Shown: positions 36,219 to 44,894, counted from the stretch's first letter. The stretch: 64,000 nucleotides of DNA from Haloarcula halophila (GCF_029278565.1 NZ_CP119560.1:310001-374000); one strand, 5' to 3'. Made by a program: numbers and translations. The notes: a model not told the origin generated them from the sequence alone.

Positions 36219-37238
36219 TCACCGCTCCGAGAGTTCCGCCATCACGTTCCAGGCCGGGTCCGAAGCCGGTGGCTCCACACGGGTACCGTCGAGGACGAGA
36301 CCGGAGTCATCCCCGGTGGTTTCGTGGACCGTTCCGACGACGGCTGCCGGTGTCCCGGTCGTTTCCAGCGCATCGACTGCTCGCCGGGCCTCCACCGGCG
36401 GTGCAGTCACCAGGAGTGTCCCCGCACTCGAGATGTACCAGGGGTCGAGATCGACAGCCCGACAGACTTCCTCGACACCCGGGCGAACGGGGGCAGCGGA
36501 TCGCTCGACGTCGAAGACGACGTTTGCGCCCGTCGCCATCTCTGTGAGGCCACCGACCACGCCGCCCTCCGTGGCGTCGTGCAGCGCCGTCGGGTCGCAA
36601 GCGTCGACGACGGTGAGCGCATCGCTGACGGCGAGGATGTCCTCGACGCGCTCCTGCGCCGTCGCGACCGTCTCGGCCGGGAGGCCAAGCGCTGACGGGA
36701 ACAGGGTCGCAAACAGGCCAGCGACTTCCGTGCCCGGCCCGGTCGTCATCACGATGTCGTCGCCAGGGTCGGCGCCGTCAGGCCGGACGAGGTCGTCGTG
36801 GCTGCCGACGCCCAGCGCCGTCCCGCCGCCGACCCAGGAGTAGTCGACGCCCTCGTATCTGGCCGTGTGGCCGCCGACGATACTGACTCCGAGATCGCGC
36901 GCGTGTTCGTGAATCCCGTCCCAGGTGGCTGCGAGTTGCGTGTCGGTCATCCCGGTCGGGAGCGTCAGCGTGATCGCGAAGTGTGTCGGCGCAAGCCCCG
37001 AGACGGCTACGTCGGTGAGGACGATATCGAGGGCGATCCGACCCGAGCGCTCGAACCCCAGCGCCGGCAGGATCGAGATCGGATCGGTCGCGAGCGCGAC
37101 GGCCTGGTCCCCGATCGAGAGGACGCCGAAGTCGACGCCGTGTCGCGGTCCCAGCGCCACGTCCTCTCTCTGTGCCCCTAACTTCGGGGCGATCACCTCC
37201 GCGAACACCCGGCTATCGATCTTTCCCCGGTCGGTCAT
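36219..37238 (-). CDS. AIR-synthase-related protein (HypE/ThiL-like fold)
   Basis: This is a 339-residue ATP-dependent PurM-like protein. The N-terminal domain contains DFGVLSIGDQAVALATDPIS (the metal/ATP Asp region) and LTDVAVSGLAPTHFAITLTL; the second domain has IVGGHTARY, DDIVMTTGPGTEVAG and HDATEGGVVGGLTEMA. The pattern is closest to the HypE-like subgroup, but the C-terminal Cys of true HypE is absent (it ends NVMAELSER) and no hydrogenase genes are nearby. It is divergent from a thiamine-binding pair (126-bp gap), so a ThiL-like or thiamine-salvage role is possible. The substrate is uncertain. Confidence 0.85.
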   Translation of the reverse strand: MTDRGKIDSRVFAEVIAPKLGAQREDVALGPRHGVDFGVLSIGDQAVALATDPISILPALGFERSGRIALDIVLTDVAVSGLAPTHFAITLTLPTGMTDTQLAATWDGIHEHARDLGVSIVGGHTARYEGVDYSWVGGGTALGVGSHDDLVRPDGADPGDDIVMTTGPGTEVAGLFATLFPSALGLPAETVATAQERVEDILAVSDALTVVDACDPTALHDATEGGVVGGLTEMATGANVVFDVERSAAPVRPGVEEVCRAVDLDPWYISSAGTLLVTAPPVEARRAVDALETTGTPAAVVGTVHETTGDDSGLVLDGTRVEPPASDPAWNVMAELSER

Positions 37239-37364
37239 CGGTTCGCTCTGGGTGTGACTGGGACAAGTTTCCTGCGTCTCGATGGCACGACGCGACTCCT
37301 GTCGCAGGGCTGTCCGTTCCCTGAACCACCGACTTATATCACTAAGTGTCCCTAGAATCCAGTG

Positions 37365-37682
37365 ATGACCGTCACTGCGATGTTATCTGTTGCGCCGCTG
37401 GACGACGCGGACGCGGAGTTCGACGCCGAGATCGCGAAGGCGATCGACGCGTTGGAGGCGTTCGACGTCGAGTACGAGACGAATCCGATGGAGACGACGA
37501 TCCAGGCGGACGAACTGAGCGAGGTGTTCGACGCGGCACAGGCCGCCACGGAGGCCGTCGACGCCTCGCGGACGATCACCGATCTCAAGATCGACCACTT
37601 CCGGGAGGAGCGTCTGGACGTCGAGGAGAAGGTCGATCGGGTCGAGACACACCTGGGCCGGCCGGCACGGAGTCAGCGATGA
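37365..37682 (+). CDS. MTH1187-family thiamine-binding protein
   Basis: This 105-residue ferredoxin-like-fold protein of the MTH1187/YkoF-type family has VTAMLSVAPLDDADAEFDAE, then the YETNPMETTIQADELSEVF strand-turn and a C-terminal KVDRVETHLGR helix. Members bind thiamine or its precursors and assemble as tetramers in the cytoplasm. ATG 37365 is preferred to the adjacent GTG. Its stop overlaps the start of the following TAT lipoprotein (ATGA), so the two are co-translated, and the thiamine-type binding protein supports the assignment. Confidence 0.88.
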   Translation: MTVTAMLSVAPLDDADAEFDAEIAKAIDALEAFDVEYETNPMETTIQADELSEVFDAAQAATEAVDASRTITDLKIDHFREERLDVEEKVDRVETHLGRPARSQR

Positions 37683-38740
37683 CACGGCGCCGTTCGTTCC
37701 TCAAGGCCGTCGGGGGCGCTGCTGCGCTCGGGACTGCCGGCTGTATGGGGGGGTCCTCGTCCCCGTCGTACGACACCGTGCGGATCGGGACGTACAACTC
37801 CTTCATCGACGCGCCGAGTACGAGCGCCGGCGACTGGGTGAAAGAGGAGTTCGAGTCCCGCCACGACCTCACGCTGGAGTGGGTCGTCCCCGACGGCGGC
37901 CTCCAGCATTTCTTCCAGCGCCAGCAACAGGGCGCTGATCTGGGTGCTGACGCCTTCATTGGCGTGACCCCACCGGACCTGGTCAACGCCGACCAGGAAC
38001 TCGACGACCCTCTGTTTACCTCCTACGACACCGGTGCCGTCGAGAACAGCGACAACGTCGTCGACGCTTACGAGTTCGATCCCCAGAACCGCGTCATCCC
38101 GACCGGGGCGTCCTACGTCAGCCTCGTCTACGACGAGGGCGTGGTCTCACCCCCGGAGACCCTCGAAGCGTTGACCACCGAGGAGTACGCCGACACGCTG
38201 TTGCTCGCGAACCCACAGAGCACGACGACCGGCCTCCTCTTCCTGCTGTGGACGATCAACACCATCGGCGCGGACAGCTATCTCGACTACTGGGCCGACC
38301 TCATGGACAACGGCGTCACCATCCTGGGTTCGTGGGGCGACGCCTACGCTGCTTACTCTGAGGAAGAGAAGCCGATGGTCGTCTCCTACTCGACGGACCA
38401 GGTGTATGCCTCGGCCGAGAACCAAGACATGAGCCGTCACCAAATCGCCTTCCCCAACGACCAAGGGTACGCGTACGTCGACGGGACGGCGAAGTTCGCG
38501 GCGACCGATCGGGGCGAACTCGTCGATACGTTCACCTCGTTCATGCTCGATCCGGCCGTCCAACAGGAAGTCGCCGTCAAGAACGTCGGTCTACCGACCG
38601 TCTCGAACGCTTCACTGCCCGAGGAGTTCGCACAGTACGCACACGAGCCAGAGCAACCCATCCAGTTCGGCTACGACGCACTCGCGGAAAACCTCGACAC
38701 CTGGCGGGAGGACTGGAGCAGGCAAGTCGCCGAGAAGTAA
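37679..38740 (+). CDS. Thiamine-type ABC substrate-binding lipoprotein (ThiB/TbpA-like)
   Basis: This 353-residue exported protein has a TAT motif TRRRSFLKAVGGAAALG and a lipobox TAGC. The mature part is a type-II periplasmic binding fold with TYNSFIDAPSTSAGDWVKEE, RVIPTGASYVSLVYDEGVV, LLANPQSTTTGLLFLLWTIN and PMVVSYSTDQVYA, which match ThiB. It overlaps the MTH1187-type gene by 4 nt. The next genes are unrelated, so the cognate permease and ATPase (ThiP/ThiQ) must be encoded elsewhere. Thiamine is the likely ligand; a precursor or another small cofactor is possible. Confidence 0.9.
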   Translation: MTRRRSFLKAVGGAAALGTAGCMGGSSSPSYDTVRIGTYNSFIDAPSTSAGDWVKEEFESRHDLTLEWVVPDGGLQHFFQRQQQGADLGADAFIGVTPPDLVNADQELDDPLFTSYDTGAVENSDNVVDAYEFDPQNRVIPTGASYVSLVYDEGVVSPPETLEALTTEEYADTLLLANPQSTTTGLLFLLWTINTIGADSYLDYWADLMDNGVTILGSWGDAYAAYSEEEKPMVVSYSTDQVYASAENQDMSRHQIAFPNDQGYAYVDGTAKFAATDRGELVDTFTSFMLDPAVQQEVAVKNVGLPTVSNASLPEEFAQYAHEPEQPIQFGYDALAENLDTWREDWSRQVAEK

Positions 38741-39083
38741 GGCCGACCTGAGACGGACCTGGACTGCCAGAGAACAGCCCTCGAACGACTCTCCGGGCGT
38801 TCTGTCATGCCGATCGGTTCGCTTTGTGTCCCTGAACTTCCGTCGCAGCCGAGACTCATTGCTGTTTGAATATCCGTAGGACGCCGTCAGGAGAGTATGG
38901 ACTCCGAACAACTGGAATACGGAACACCGACAGTGATCTTATCAAATAGCATCTCGAACGGATGAAATAGCGAGCGAGAGAGGCTACGTGACAGCGAGCT
39001 TACTTTCGGACGTGGAAGTTCAATTTTTAAACATTATCGGCGGTTTCAAGTATCATCTGTGATTCTCGAAGAGTGTCGCTTAA
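38741..39083. other. Intergenic stretch, no gene seen
   Basis: This 343-base gap lies between the ThiB-like gene and the transducer. An AT-rich block (about 39025-39045, CAATTTTTAAACATTATC) is a good TATA candidate for the transducer; nothing else is recognised. Confidence 0.5.
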
Positions 39084-39108
39084 TACCCTCTCACCGACAG
39101 TGAGGGTA
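39084..39108 (+). promoter_or_regulatory. Inverted repeat immediately before the transducer start codon
   Basis: The arms TACCCTC (39084-39090) and GAGGGTA (39102-39108) are perfectly complementary around an 11-nt spacer, and the ATG follows directly at 39109. It could be an operator or a translation-modulating hairpin in the leader. The same geometry (7-nt arms, 11-nt spacer) occurs before the SDR gene at 52510-52534. Confidence 0.4.
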
Positions 39109-40581
39109 ATGACAGAACCGAGTGACGAGAGCAACGGGGAAGGCGACTCGACTGAGCCACGTCCGGACGGAGGTGCCAGTGTGAAAGACGCACAGAGTGG
39201 GTCCGAGTACGCGTCCGCCGGGAACATCCAGCCCGAACCGGAGACGACAGACGAACTGGAACGTCTCCGATACGAGAGGGACTACTGGCGGGGACTGTTC
39301 GAACAGGTGATCGAAGAGTTTCCCCAGACCGGGTTCGTCGTCGACGATACCGATACGGTGGCGTATTTCAACTCGGAAGCCGAATCCGGATTGGGATTCG
39401 ACAAGGAGACCGTTCTCGGAAAGAAGACCCACGAGGCCTTCCCGATATCGGCCGACGACGAAACCTTCGCACAGACCGTCGCCCGTGAAGGGAAAAGCCG
39501 ACGCGAAGCGAACTACCGACAGATCCCCACGATGGACGGTCAGCGATGGGTCCGTTCGAGCGGTGTTCCGCTCAGAAACCCAGAGGGTGAAGTTATCGGC
39601 GGGTTCGAGACGACATCGGACGTTACTGGGCTCGTTACGCAACAACAGACGATCACCGACGCGCAGTCGCAGGTGTCCAACGAAGTTGCGACACTCGCGA
39701 ACGAGGCTGTGGAGACGACCGATCGCGTCCAGGATGCCATTGACACTGCTGACTCGCTCGCCGGCGAGCAGGTCGACAACATGGAGGAGGTGTCGAGCGA
39801 GGTCGGTTCACTCTCGGCGACGGTCGAGGAGATAGCAGCCTCGGCAAAGGAGATCAACGAACGGGCACAGAAAGCCGAACAGCTCGCTATCGAGAGCACT
39901 GAATCCGGGACGGACGTCATCGGCCGGATGGAAGACGTCGCCGAGAGCAGCGACGACGTGGCCGAGCGGACGCATACGCTCGCCGAACAGGTGGCCGAGA
40001 TCGACGACATCGTCGAGGTCATCAACGACATCGCCGATCAGACGAACATTCTCGCGCTGAACGCGAATATCGAAGCGGCACGCGCCGGCGAGTCCGGGAG
40101 CGGATTCACCGTCGTTGCCAACGAAGTGAAGTCGCTCGCCGAGGAGGTCCAGTCCGAATCAGAACGCATCGAAGAAATCATCCGCCAAACGCGCCAGGAG
40201 GCCGACGAAACCATCGAAAGCATTGAATCGGTGACGACAGAGATCCACGATAGCACTAGCGCGATCCGTACGCTGGTCGACAACCAGGAACAGATCGTCG
40301 AGGTCGTGAACGACACGTCGACCGGGATGGAAGACATCGTCGAGGCCACGGACGACCAAGCGGTTCGGACCGAAGAAGTGGCGAGTATCATCGATTCGGC
40401 CACCGACCGAGCCAAGCGGGTCTCCGAAGAGATCGAGACGGTTGACGAAGCGAACGAAACACAGTCCCGACTCGTTTCGGATATCGAGGCCGCTATCGAA
40501 GAGCTCGCAGAGACCGTCGAACAAATAGACACGAACAGTGCGGAGGATTCCGTGGTTATCGAGCGAGACGAGACCCGCTGA
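39109..40581 (+). CDS. Soluble chemotaxis/aerotaxis-type transducer (PAS plus MCP signalling domain)
   Basis: This 490-residue cytoplasmic Htr protein has no transmembrane segment. After an acidic disordered leader (about 1-55) comes a PAS domain (about 65-180, with GFVVDDTDTVAYFNSEAESG). A long coiled-coil methyl-accepting signalling domain follows, with the conserved hairpin tip DIADQTNILALNANIEAARAGESGSGF. Methylation-helix heptads rich in Glu/Ala/Gln flank the tip. It would signal to CheA/CheW in response to a cytosolic cue (redox, energy or a ligand bound by PAS). It sits between two binding-protein loci, but no direct contact can be inferred from sequence. Confidence 0.92.
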   Translation: MTEPSDESNGEGDSTEPRPDGGASVKDAQSGSEYASAGNIQPEPETTDELERLRYERDYWRGLFEQVIEEFPQTGFVVDDTDTVAYFNSEAESGLGFDKETVLGKKTHEAFPISADDETFAQTVAREGKSRREANYRQIPTMDGQRWVRSSGVPLRNPEGEVIGGFETTSDVTGLVTQQQTITDAQSQVSNEVATLANEAVETTDRVQDAIDTADSLAGEQVDNMEEVSSEVGSLSATVEEIAASAKEINERAQKAEQLAIESTESGTDVIGRMEDVAESSDDVAERTHTLAEQVAEIDDIVEVINDIADQTNILALNANIEAARAGESGSGFTVVANEVKSLAEEVQSESERIEEIIRQTRQEADETIESIESVTTEIHDSTSAIRTLVDNQEQIVEVVNDTSTGMEDIVEATDDQAVRTEEVASIIDSATDRAKRVSEEIETVDEANETQSRLVSDIEAAIEELAETVEQIDTNSAEDSVVIERDETR

Positions 40582-40699
40582 GTCACCCCGGTACTGTCAC
40601 GCACCGTCGGCGGTTCCTGTCGCACCGGTACGCTCTGTGAAGGCACGAACGTGGCTAAAACCATCAGATGTGGTTTTCAGCAGAGAACTATTTTTAATC

Positions 40700-40717
40700 G
40701 AACCAACTAGCTGGTTC
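40700..40717 (+). promoter_or_regulatory. Palindrome next to a TATA box, candidate operator
   Basis: GAACCA-ACTAGC-TGGTTC has perfect 6-nt arms and a near-palindromic centre (16 of 18 positions symmetric). It follows a TATA candidate (ACTATTTTTAA, about 40688-40698) and ends 2 nt before the GTG that opens the frameshifted small gene at 40720. Confidence 0.45.
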
Positions 40718-40719
40718 AA

Positions 40720-41000
40720 GTGAGGCAGAATTTGTCGCGGGAACGACGTGACTCTGTGGATGGGAACGGAAACATCATTGTAACCGACGGCGTGGTTCGG
40801 GAAGAGACTAACAGCGATGCGAATAGAGCCGACCCGCCGTCGGCAGACGAAGCAGTACTGGAACCCAACTCGACAGCCCTCGCCAACGAGACGTGCCGCC
40901 ACACCGAACAGATCACGACCGACTACAGGCGCAAACTGAGTCCACTATCGAGGCAGCCGAGCAGTTCCATCAACAGATAGCCACCGGTGGCGGCCAGTAG
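40720..41000 (+). pseudogene. Small helical protein gene interrupted by one frameshift
   Basis: From GTG 40720 the frame encodes an acidic leader and a helix ending EQITTDYRRKL. Near 40940 the coding pattern continues in another frame as STIEAAEQFHQQIATGGGQ, ending at TAG 40998-41000. One missing base near CTGAGTCC would rejoin them as KL-E-STIEAAEQ, a continuous amphipathic helix of about 94 residues in total. A clear TATA box and palindrome precede the start. The family is not recognised. Either a recent inactivating deletion or a sequencing error is possible. Confidence 0.5.
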
Positions 41001-41098
41001 CGTCCGGTGACCACAGCTTCGAGCCGAGGATCGCCACGCCGACCGCGACGTCCTAACAGGGTTCCTGCCGGTCGACTCGCCACAGACGGTGTTACGGC

Positions 41099-42286
41099 TC
41101 AGATGTCGCCGTTGATGATGTCCGCGACGCGCTGGCGGTCAAACAGCGTGAGCGAGCCTTCACGAAGCGTCTCTACTCCGTTCCACTCGCCGAATGCCTC
41201 GGGGTAGAACTGCCGTGCCGCCGCCTCCGTCTGGAAGAGGTTGACGACCGGTCCCTGATAAGCGCTGCCACCGCGATACAGGCGGTCGTTCTGGACCGCT
41301 GCTAGCTGACTGCCGACCGGATCCGTACGCATCGTCTCCTTTCGGGACTCGAACTCCTCGGTCGGGACGTGCGAGAAGCCGTACTGGAACACGATCGCGT
41401 CGGGATCGACTTCCAGCAGTTGCTCATAATCCCAGTCCCCGTTTCCTTCGATGTGGTCATCAAACGCCCCGCGCATCCCCAAATCCTGGTACTGCTTGTG
41501 ATTGTTCCAGTTTTGCACCGTATAGACGGAGAACGATCCTGCTTCGAAGTCGGAGTTAACCGACACTAATCCGACAGTCGGTCGATCCTCCGACGGCGGC
41601 AGCCTCTCCTCGATGGTCGTCTGCATCTCGTCGTGGACCGTGGCGAACGCTTCGTACCGCTCTCGCTCGTCGAAGGCGTCCGCGACGATCTCGAAGGCCT
41701 CGTACAGCGAGTAGTACCGGTAGTCGTGCCAGGCGTCCCCACGTCGCCGGATGTAGTTCCCGAGAAACGGGCCGACCTGGGTGGCGATCTCATCGGCGTC
41801 GTCCTCGTTCCAATCGTCGGAGAGGAGACGGAGCCAGTTGGGATCGGTCAGATGAACGTCGCAGTCCAACTCGTAGAAGACCTCCTTGTCGAACTCGCCG
41901 TTCACTGCGATCGGTGTGATGTCCGCAAACGGGACATCCACGCCCGGCAGAGCGTCGTAGAACGTCGCCGGCATCGTTTCTGGATTCCACAATCCACGGA
42001 GACCATCGGCTTTCCCCAGGGCGATACCCATATCACCGTACGTGCTGAGAAACGCGAGCCACGTCTCCGGCGGCTCTTCGAACTCGACGGTTCCCATCGG
42101 CTCCATCGTCACCGAGTAGCCGGTATCAGCGTCTGTCGCCGTCCCGGCGTCCGTCGGCCCGCTGTCACCGTCAGACCCGCTATCGCCCGTACAGCCCGCG
42201 AGCAGGCCGCCGCCGATGACTGCGCCGCCGTACTTCATGTAGTCTCGCCGCGTCGGGGCCTCCTGACCGCCGTAATCGTCTGCCAT
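41099..42286 (-). CDS. Iron/siderophore-type ABC substrate-binding lipoprotein (solo copy 4)
   Basis: This 395-residue TroA/FepB-fold paralogue has a TAT signal TRRDYMKYGGAVIGGG, a lipobox LLAGC and an Asp/Gly/Thr-rich linker. The core contains FYELDCDVHLTDPNWLRLL, DYRYYSLYEAFEIVADAF, DYEQLLEVDPDAIVFQYGF, DPVGSQLAAVQNDRLYRGG and YQGPVVNLFQTEAAARQFYP. There is no adjacent permease. Two iron-box-like palindromes lie upstream, one 4 nt before the ATG. It is the most distant of the solo copies from the transporter operon and is transcribed in the opposite direction. Confidence 0.92.
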   Translation of the reverse strand: MADDYGGQEAPTRRDYMKYGGAVIGGGLLAGCTGDSGSDGDSGPTDAGTATDADTGYSVTMEPMGTVEFEEPPETWLAFLSTYGDMGIALGKADGLRGLWNPETMPATFYDALPGVDVPFADITPIAVNGEFDKEVFYELDCDVHLTDPNWLRLLSDDWNEDDADEIATQVGPFLGNYIRRRGDAWHDYRYYSLYEAFEIVADAFDERERYEAFATVHDEMQTTIEERLPPSEDRPTVGLVSVNSDFEAGSFSVYTVQNWNNHKQYQDLGMRGAFDDHIEGNGDWDYEQLLEVDPDAIVFQYGFSHVPTEEFESRKETMRTDPVGSQLAAVQNDRLYRGGSAYQGPVVNLFQTEAAARQFYPEAFGEWNGVETLREGSLTLFDRQRVADIINGDI

Positions 42287-42290
42287 ATTA

Positions 42291-42304
42291 TTAGGCCAGC
42301 CTAA
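42291..42304 (-). promoter_or_regulatory. Iron box proximal to solo binding-protein gene 4
   Basis: TTAGGCCAGCCTAA (read on the plus strand) is palindromic except for the central bases and ends 4 nt before the minus-strand ATG at 42286. The TATA candidate TATTGTATATTTA (minus strand, about 42301-42313) overlaps its upstream edge. Confidence 0.85.
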
Positions 42305-42326
42305 ATATACAATACAGTTCCGAATT

Positions 42327-42340
42327 TTAGGCCAGCCGAA
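42327..42340 (-). promoter_or_regulatory. Second, weaker iron box upstream of solo binding-protein gene 4
   Basis: TTAGGCCAGCCGAA on the plus strand differs from the proximal box at one position. It lies 36 bp further upstream, beyond the TATA element. Paired sites could allow cooperative binding; alternatively it may serve the upstream gene's terminator region by chance. Confidence 0.5.
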
Positions 42341-42388
42341 ATACTTCGGCGGGAGATCACAGAGCCTGTCGATACAGAGCGCCCACGC

Positions 42389-43204
42389 TCAGATCAGGAC
42401 CTCGGTATCGGTCAGGAACTCCTGCTTGGCTCGCTTGGCCGCTGGTCCCTCCGGAACGAGGCCAGGTGTCGATGGTGTCTCGTCGAACCGGTCCGGATCC
42501 GGCGAGAGGGACTCCAGAATCTCGTGAAACATCGACCCGTTTCTCCCCGTAATATGTACGAACCCACCGTATCGACGCTGTTCGAACGGGGTCGTATCCG
42601 GGTCCGGGACAGCGTCTCGAATGCAATCGACGTTCTCCCGAAGGTATTGCGCAGCCCGGTGCTGTGTGTACTGGCAGTCGCCGTGGAGCTGTTCCCGCTC
42701 TTGCTCGTCGAGATCGGCATCGACGTGCTTGGAGGACTCGTATCTCACTGCGTCGGAGCTGAAAGTACCGGTGAGGAAACTGAGGTTCACAGTGAAACAC
42801 TCCGGGTATCGGAGGATCACCAAGAAGAAGATCTGCTCGTCGACCGTATATCGTTCCTGTAACCGATAGTAACACTCCAGGTAATACGCTGCGAGTGCCC
42901 CGATCCAGTCGTCACGTTCCCCGTCGAGATACGCGGTCGCGATATCGTAGTAATCCTCACCAGCGACTTGCTGCAGGCGATGCTCGAAACTCTGTCGCAT
43001 TTCATCCAGTTCGGCCTCGTAGACTTCCGTCAACGGAACGTCCGGGTCGTCGAGCAACTCGCTCTTTCGGTCGCCGGCGGCCGCAATCCGCATCATGTTT
43101 CGATGGAAGTCCCGTTCTGCCTCCACATCTGGGAGTGGAATTCGAACTGCCTGCCGGCGCAGAATCTCTGAGCCGGATTCTAACCGATCGCTCCAGTCAT
43201 TCAC
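42389..43204 (-). CDS. Haloarchaeal protein of unknown function
   Basis: This 271-residue soluble, acidic protein is predominantly helical. Noticeable segments are AERDFHRNMMRIAAAGDRKS, the Tyr-rich ALAAYYLECYYRLQERY, DEQIFFLVILRYPECFTVNL, and FVHITGRNGSMFHEILESL near the C-terminus. Three Cys residues are scattered and no metal or nucleotide motif is evident. Codon use is haloarchaeal and the frame is clean over its full length, so it is a real gene. It is oriented like the neighbouring solo binding-protein gene but separated by that gene's own promoter, so a functional link is not implied. Confidence 0.75.
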   Translation of the reverse strand: MNDWSDRLESGSEILRRQAVRIPLPDVEAERDFHRNMMRIAAAGDRKSELLDDPDVPLTEVYEAELDEMRQSFEHRLQQVAGEDYYDIATAYLDGERDDWIGALAAYYLECYYRLQERYTVDEQIFFLVILRYPECFTVNLSFLTGTFSSDAVRYESSKHVDADLDEQEREQLHGDCQYTQHRAAQYLRENVDCIRDAVPDPDTTPFEQRRYGGFVHITGRNGSMFHEILESLSPDPDRFDETPSTPGLVPEGPAAKRAKQEFLTDTEVLI

Positions 43205-43380
43205 GATAGTGTGACAAGAGATTTATACTATTAACTGTTGTGGGTCGTGAAGTACGACGATAAGGTCGGTTACTAGCGGTTCCTCGGCGGTTGGTGCTGC
43301 GAGAGCTGGTGGCGAATCCACACTCCTGAGAACGAATTTCCCGACTACAGATCCGTGTGCTGCCACGCCAAGGCAGTCGA

Positions 43381-44250
43381 CTACGACTGTTCGTGGACGG
43401 TGATGACCGGAACTGGCGCTGTTCGGACCGTCTTTTCGGCGACACTCCCAAGCAAGATTCGATCGACGCCACGGCGGCCGCTGGACCCCATCACGACGGC
43501 GTGAATGTCGTTCGTTTCGATATGCTCTCTGAGTACCTCCGCAGGCGACCCGTGTTCAACGTGCGTGTGGACGTTCGAAAGATCGTACTCAGTAGCGTCT
43601 GCGTCCACGTTTTCGACAGCCTCAGTCGCCAGACGTTCGCGGTCATCTGTCGGGATCGCAGAGCGAACGTCAGGACCCAGCGACGTATCATCCACGACAG
43701 AGAGGGTATGTACTGTCGCATCGAGCGTCGCCGCGAGAGCGAGACCATGCTTGGCGGCAGCGGTCGACGCAGGACTTCCGTCGGTCGGGATGAGAATCGT
43801 CTCGTATGGGAACTGCAATTGCTCATCGGAGTGCATTCGAGCAGTCAGGACGGGGATATCGGACAAACGGACGACTTTCTCCGTGACACTCCCGAGCAGA
43901 TAGCGTGAGATGCCGGTCCGGCCGTGGGTCGGCAGGACGATCAGGTCGTAGTCGTATCGCTCGGCGTAGTCGACGATTGTCGGGGCTGGACTGCCCTGAA
44001 CGACATCGGTTCCGTGCTCGACACCGAGCGTTTCGAGGGTCGTCGCGATATCCGCGACGATGGTCTCTCCCTCCCGTTCCAGTGCGTCAACGACGTTGCC
44101 GTCGACAACGGTAACGCTGTCCCGAGTCGTATCGGCGACGGACACCACCTGTATCGTTGCCTCCGTCCACTGCGCGAGTTCGGCCGCGTGATGGACGACC
44201 TTGGCCCCGTGTTCGCTGCCGTCGACCGGGAGCAGGATCGAATCGTACAT
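43381..44250 (-). CDS. Tandem-domain universal stress protein (two UspA domains)
   Basis: This 289-residue protein has two UspA domains. Domain 1 (residues 1-140) starts YDSILLPVDGSEHGAKVV and carries an ATP-binding-type loop THGRTGISRYLLGSVTEKVV. Domain 2 (about 148-289) starts YETILIPTDGSPASTAAAKH and has SSGRRGVDRILLGSVAEKTV. Both fit the G2xG9G(S/T) nucleotide-binding pattern, so it probably forms an intramolecular dimer that binds ATP. Cytoplasmic. It lies at the edge of the gene-poor 44.3-46.4 kb region without operon partners. Confidence 0.93.
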   Translation of the reverse strand: MYDSILLPVDGSEHGAKVVHHAAELAQWTEATIQVVSVADTTRDSVTVVDGNVVDALEREGETIVADIATTLETLGVEHGTDVVQGSPAPTIVDYAERYDYDLIVLPTHGRTGISRYLLGSVTEKVVRLSDIPVLTARMHSDEQLQFPYETILIPTDGSPASTAAAKHGLALAATLDATVHTLSVVDDTSLGPDVRSAIPTDDRERLATEAVENVDADATEYDLSNVHTHVEHGSPAEVLREHIETNDIHAVVMGSSGRRGVDRILLGSVAEKTVRTAPVPVITVHEQS

Positions 44251-44894
44251 GTCACTAGCGGCGGCTACGACGAACAGTCACAAAACAGTTCTCACGTCAT
44301 GTATCATCCGTCGCCGACGGACTGGGCAGCGGTCCCCGGGCGTGGTCGGGAGGGGGTACCACCCTGACGGGACCCGCCCGTTTGTCAGCAGTCGCTCATC
44401 CCTCACGACGATCGGAATGTCGGTGTTTGATCCCACTGACATCGGTGTAACTGCCCTTCTTATGATCGTCCGAGCGGTAGTAAGGATGCAGCATTGCTGT
44501 GCTCTGTCAGAGGCACTCCGGCTTGCCGGGTTTCGACAACCTGGCTTTCTCCCGTGGCTCGTACTGGTCGTATCGTCGCACCGCTCGAAGTAGCCGCGTC
44601 CGCGGAGGATTCCACGGTGGATCGTCGATCGAAGGTCGCTGACGGTCGTTGGAATCCACTGGCTCGGGCTGAACGAGAAGCGACGGTTTCTGTCACTCAA
44701 CTGTATCCGCTCCTTGGGAACGTGTTGAAGTATCGGGGTTCTCTTCGACCTGCTGGGATGGTTTGTCTGGACTTTTGGCCAGTTCCGAATCCCATTCAGA
44801 ATTCGTGGAAGAGGGCTACTCCAGGCGCTTTCGTGGAACGCAGAAGGTCGCGATCAGCGGACTGCTATCCGAAGGAAAGCACCGTACCGTCGGA
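44251..44894. other. Gene-poor stretch, no convincing gene
   Basis: All frames lack haloarchaeal acidic composition. One frame at about 44730-44900 gives a short hydrophobic run (VLFDLLGWFVWTFGQFRI) but has no start or continuation. The stretch could be decayed sequence. Confidence 0.4.

Noticed and set aside
36219-37238. Calling the AIR-synthase-like gene hypE
   Set aside because: The C-terminal cysteine required for HypE function is missing and there are no hydrogenase or other hyp genes nearby.
37239-37364. Possible TPP riboswitch upstream of the thiamine-binding pair
   Set aside because: The CUGAGA and ACCUGA(U) core elements are absent and the space before the ATG is too short; a near match CCCTGAACC is isolated.
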